DNA of 64,000 bases. Origin: Mangrovimonas yunxiaonensis. Its GTDB lineage: Bacteria; Bacteroidota; Bacteroidia; Flavobacteriales; Flavobacteriaceae. Of the stretch, positions 60,652 through 64,000 are shown one piece after another. The position numbers and the translations under genes were made by a program. Positions within the stretch are counted from its first letter, which is position 1. Each line of letters starts with the position of its first letter. The notes under the pieces were generated by a model. That model had not been told where the DNA came from, did not search any database, and was given only the letters and a program-made list of their open reading frames with translations. Location: contig NZ_JPFK01000005.1 of NCBI RefSeq assembly GCF_000733475.1, positions 434,001-498,000 on the forward strand. The letters are read 5' to 3'.

Positions 60652-63600
60652 CTATAAAGTTAAATGATTGATGGTAATTACTGTTTGGTTGTAGGTGTTG
60701 AGGTTGCTTAAATATTCCAATTCAATATCTGTAGCCGTTTCTAAGCTTTGTATGTACTGGAAAAAATCTATTTCACCTGTTTTGTAAGAACGGTTAGCCG
60801 TTTTAATAATTTCTTCTGAAAGCGCTTTGCCCTGTGTCTCGTAATAGCTAATGGCGGCTTCGTGCTCGGCCAGCTTTGCCATAAGGCTTTTGTGCGTTTT
60901 TTCGAGTTTTATGTTGTAATCGTTTTGGTTTGTTTTAGCAATCTCCTCGGCAATTTTAGAGGCTTTTATACGAGAAGCCTGTCCAGAGAATAACACCGGG
61001 ATTTTTAAGCCTATTTGATACCCTTGAATGTTGTGGTTAAGGCTGCTGTTGGTGCCTATAAAATATTCGGCGCTAATGTCTGGAAGTAATTCCTGTCGCT
61101 CTCGGTTTTTTAGGGTTTTATAATACTGTTTAGAAGCTTCTAAATACTGCTGTCCTGGGTTGCTTTCAGGAGCAATTGCTTGTAAGGCTATTCTGGACAA
61201 GGGGGCGTCCTTAATTAACAAGGTGTCTACCTGAACCACTTGTTTTAAGGCTTGGCTTTTGGCCAGAACATCTTGCTGAGCCTGTTTGTAGCTGGTTTCC
61301 ATTTGTTTTTGTTTGGACTGGGCCGTAATCATTTCCAGATAATTGGTTTCGCCAAGCTCGAAACGGCGTTTGGCATTATGGGCAAATGCCCCATATAAAC
61401 TGTCTAAAAACCGATAGGTTTTTGCCTTGTTCTTGGCATAACTAAGCTGGTAGTAATTGGTGTAAACCGCTTTTTTTAGTGCAGTTAGCTCAATCTTGTA
61501 CTTAGACTGTTGCATGTTTAAAGCTGCCGTATGCGTTTGTTTATCGGCAAAATACACTGTCGGAAATTTAAAATCCTGGGCAATACCGTATATTTTTAAG
61601 GGCTTGTTGTTTACGGCCATGTTGTTTTCGTCGTAGCTGTGGAAAACCTGAGTTTTTTCAAAACTGAAAGCACTACCAATGCGGGCTTCAGCTTCATCGA
61701 CACTCAAGGAAGCTGCTTTAATGCCTTGGTTGTTTTCTATGGCCAAAGCAATGGTCTCTTCAACCGATAATGGATGCTGTTGTGAGAACCCACTAACTGT
61801 TGTAAGCAAAACCAAGAGGATGGCTATGGGTGTTTTTTTCATGTTCAACGGTTTTTTTTCTTCCATCCATGCGTAGATTACGGGAAGGACAATAAGGGTT
61901 AAAATAGTAGCGCTTACTAGGCCGCCAACGACAACGGTTGCTAGCGGACGTTGTACCTCGGCTCCGGCATTGGTAGAGACTGCCATAGGTAAAAACCCTA
62001 ATGCTGCCGCCGATGCGGTTAAGAGCACTGGACGCAAACGCTCTGTAGCACCTCGCTTAATGCGCTCTCTAATATTGGTAATGCCCATGTGTTGGAGCTC
62101 TTTAAAGTGCTCTATTAATACAATGCCGTTTAAAACGGCAATGCCAAACAAGGCAATAAAGCCAACACCCGCAGAAATGCTAAAGGGCATGTCTCTAAAC
62201 CACAGTAAAAGTACGCCGCCCACGGCAGCCATAGGAATGGCAGAATAGACCATAAGCGCATCTTTAATTGAGTTGAAGGCAAAGTAGAGCAAAATAAAAA
62301 TAAGCACAAGCACAATAGGAATGGCGACGAATAGTCTGTTTTTAGCACTTTGGAGGTTTTCAAACTGCCCACCGTAGGTAAGGCTGTACCCAACGGGCAA
62401 TTGTACGTTTTGGTTAATGCGCTCCTGAATGTCATCGACAACCGATTGTAGGTCGCGGTTTCTTACGTTAACACCAACCACAATACGTCGTTTGGTGTCG
62501 TCTCTCGAGATTTGTGCAGGCCCAGTGGTGTATGAGATTTCTGCCAATTCGTTTAAGGGGATTTTGCCGCCGCTAGGCAGGTCGACGTACAGGTTTTTAA
62601 GATCCGATAGGTTTTGTCTGTTTTCCTGCTTAAGCCGTATGGCTAGATCGAACCGTTTCTCGCCCTCGAAAACACTGCCTAGAACATGGCCCGAAAACCC
62701 CATGGCAATGACTTGGTTTAAATCCGCGATATTTAGGCCGTAACGGGCAATTTTACTTCGGTTAAAGTTAACGGTCATTTGTGGGAGACCTTCTACTTTT
62801 TCAACAATAATATCCGAAGCGCCTTCAACATCTGCAATGGCATTTTTTATGGCATTTGCTTTTTCGGCTAAAACAGAGAGGTCCTCGCCAAAAACCTTAA
62901 TGGCAACATCGGCTCTAACCCCAGTAATAAGTTCGTTAAAACGCATTTCTATGGGTTGGGTAAATTCGACCTCCATTTCTGGAATTACTGCTAGAGCAGC
63001 TTTCATTTTTTCGGCTAGTTCGTCTTTACTTTCAGCAGAAACCCATGTTTTTTTAGGCTTCAGTTTAATAATCACGTCGCTTTGCTCCATAGACATGGGG
63101 TCGGTAGGGACTTCGGCAGCACCTATGCGGCTTACCACTTGGTCTACCTCTGGAAACTGGTCTAAAAGAATGGTTTCTATTTTTGTGGTGATGTCAATGG
63201 TTTTTCCTAGCGAGGTGCCTGTTTTTAAAACGGGCTGTATTACAAAGTCACCTTCGTCTAGGGTAGGGACAAACTCGCCTCCCATTTTACTAAATATACC
63301 GAAGCTTAAGAGTAGAAGCCCTAGGGCGGCTCCTATAACCAAACGCTTGTGGCCTAAGGCCCAATCTATTTTAGGCTGGTACCATTGTGTGAGCTTGCTC
63401 ATAAGTCTTACCGAGATGTTCTTTTTTGAAGGTTGCTCGGGTTTTAAAAATAATGCCGATACGACGGGAACATAAGTTAAACACAGCAGCATGGCCCCTA
63501 TAAGGGCAAAACTGAAGGTCATGGCCATGGGTTTGAACATTTTTCCTTCAATGCCGCTTAAGGTAAGAATAGGGATAAATACGATTAAGATGATAAGTTG

Positions 63601-64000
63601 CCCAAATATGGCCGAGTTCATCATCTTTGATGCACTTTTTAAGGTAATGCCATCGATATCCTTTTTTGAAAGTGTTTTTAGCTTAGCACTTTGCGTGGTA
63701 ATTTGAAAGGCAATAAACTCGACTATAATCACGGCGCCATCGATAATAATACCAAAGTCTATAGCGCCTAAACTCATTAAATTGGCATCGACTTTAAAAA
63801 GGTACATTAACGAAATAGCGAACAACAAGCTTAATGGAATAACCGAAGCAACAACCAATCCGGAGCGCCAGTTTCCTAGCAATAGGACGACCACAAAAAT
63901 AACGATTAAAGAGCCTAGAATTAGGTTTTCAGATACGGTAAAGGTGGTTTTACCTATAAGTTCGCTACGCTCTAAAAACCCGTTAATATACACGCCTTCT
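60652..64000 (-). CDS. CusA/CzcA-type RND efflux pump fused to a TolC-like domain (5' end beyond window)
   Basis: The frame is open to the right edge, so the N-terminus is missing; GTG at 63993 is only an internal codon. The first 715 or so visible residues are the second part of a CzcA/CusA pump (SLIVIFVVVLLLGNWRSG, SLGAIDFGIIIDGAVIIVE with the proton-relay acidic residues, GGEFVPTLDEGDFVIQ, ERLRPVLLTASAAALGF). After VIYAWMEEKKPLN an internal Met (61842) starts a signal-like KKTPIAILLVLLTTVSGFS followed by a complete TolC/CzcC-like outer-membrane factor (PLSVEETIALAIENNQGIKA to the C-terminus). Pump and channel are thus one frame with no stop between them. Confidence 0.9.
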   Translation of the reverse strand, partial: EGVYINGFLERSELIGKTTFTVSENLILGSLIVIFVVVLLLGNWRSGLVVASVIPLSLLFAISLMYLFKVDANLMSLGAIDFGIIIDGAVIIVEFIAFQITTQSAKLKTLSKKDIDGITLKSASKMMNSAIFGQLIILIVFIPILTLSGIEGKMFKPMAMTFSFALIGAMLLCLTYVPVVSALFLKPEQPSKKNISVRLMSKLTQWYQPKIDWALGHKRLVIGAALGLLLLSFGIFSKMGGEFVPTLDEGDFVIQPVLKTGTSLGKTIDITTKIETILLDQFPEVDQVVSRIGAAEVPTDPMSMEQSDVIIKLKPKKTWVSAESKDELAEKMKAALAVIPEMEVEFTQPIEMRFNELITGVRADVAIKVFGEDLSVLAEKANAIKNAIADVEGASDIIVEKVEGLPQMTVNFNRSKIARYGLNIADLNQVIAMGFSGHVLGSVFEGEKRFDLAIRLKQENRQNLSDLKNLYVDLPSGGKIPLNELAEISYTTGPAQISRDDTKRRIVVGVNVRNRDLQSVVDDIQERINQNVQLPVGYSLTYGGQFENLQSAKNRLFVAIPIVLVLIFILLYFAFNSIKDALMVYSAIPMAAVGGVLLLWFRDMPFSISAGVGFIALFGIAVLNGIVLIEHFKELQHMGITNIRERIKRGATERLRPVLLTASAAALGFLPMAVSTNAGAEVQRPLATVVVGGLVSATILTLIVLPVIYAWMEEKKPLNMKKTPIAILLVLLTTVSGFSQQHPLSVEETIALAIENNQGIKAASLSVDEAEARIGSAFSFEKTQVFHSYDENNMAVNNKPLKIYGIAQDFKFPTVYFADKQTHTAALNMQQSKYKIELTALKKAVYTNYYQLSYAKNKAKTYRFLDSLYGAFAHNAKRRFELGETNYLEMITAQSKQKQMETSYKQAQQDVLAKSQALKQVVQVDTLLIKDAPLSRIALQAIAPESNPGQQYLEASKQYYKTLKNRERQELLPDISAEYFIGTNSSLNHNIQGYQIGLKIPVLFSGQASRIKASKIAEEIAKTNQNDYNIKLEKTHKSLMAKLAEHEAAISYYETQGKALSEEIIKTANRSYKTGEIDFFQYIQSLETATDIELEYLSNLNTYNQTVITINHLTL

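Noticed and set aside
62837-63475. Long plus-strand open frame antisense to the CzcA pump
   Set aside because: It is a shadow of the RND pump gene: no recognisable domain, low-complexity composition typical of antisense frames, and no promoter box ahead of it.
1-64000. CRISPR arrays, tRNA/rRNA genes, insertion sequences or prophage genes
   Set aside because: I looked for regularly spaced repeats, tRNA-like cloverleafs and transposase or integrase motifs and found none.

Overview
The window (about 40% G+C, dense, short intergenic gaps) comes from a member of the Bacteroidota, almost certainly a Flavobacteriaceae chromosome. Evidence: -7 promoter boxes of the Bacteroidota type (TAnnTTTG), many lipoproteins with a Cys lipobox followed by acidic residues, TonB-dependent receptors with a carboxypeptidase-regulatory-like N-terminal domain, a type IX secretion C-terminal sorting domain, an S46 dipeptidyl-peptidase, choice-of-anchor proteins, and the flavobacterial order of suf genes. 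No tRNA, rRNA, CRISPR array, transposase or prophage was seen, and no gene-free stretch exceeds 300 bases.

Layout. 1-4.3 kb: end of a DUF3108 gene, tryptophan 2,3-dioxygenase, an M23 peptidase lipoprotein and pgi, tightly coupled. 4.4-7.6 kb: a TonB-dependent receptor and a small membrane protein. 7.7-14.2 kb: two paralogous DNase I-like (EEP) nucleases flanking a second TonB receptor and a DUF5689/choice-of-anchor J lipoprotein, a possible nucleic-acid foraging locus. 14.3-17.8 kb: hflX and a bifunctional class A penicillin-binding protein. 17.9-29.1 kb: the SUF Fe-S assembly locus on the minus strand (sufA, sufB, an NlpE-like lipoprotein, sufC, a four-helix-bundle cassette, sufD, sufS, a metalloprotease, a lipoprotein, sufE, a DUF59 gene, DUF2480, DUF3078), interrupted by a plus-strand PadR/membrane-protein operon. 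29.2-35.3 kb: a five-gene minus-strand operon encoding a MauG/MbnH-like di-haem protein, an MbnP-like protein and three predicted beta-propeller surface proteins, the most intriguing accessory system here. 35.4-41.3 kb: thiL, two small zinc-ribbon-like paralogues, an alpha/beta hydrolase, an ACT-like protein divergent from aspartate kinase, and an Xaa-Pro aminopeptidase. 41.5-47.8 kb: a lipoprotein, sdhCAB and a membrane-anchored MutS-like ATPase. 47.8-57.5 kb: an S46 peptidase that looks like DPP11, a methionine/glutamine aminotransferase with an omega-amidase, an Ig-like lipoprotein, a ComF-family protein, a coiled-coil membrane protein and glycyl-tRNA synthetase. 57.5-64 kb: a divalent heavy-metal efflux operon (CzcA fused to a CzcC/TolC-like domain and running off the right edge, CzcB-like adaptor, P1B-type ATPase of the SPC/HEGST class).

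A recurring feature is a TAnnTTTG/A box only 4-5 nt before the ATG of seven genes, which predicts leaderless mRNAs. Several starts were moved downstream of the longest open frame because the -7 box lies inside the longer version or because the first in-frame codon was TTG. Paired hairpins with T-runs on both strands separate most convergent genes.
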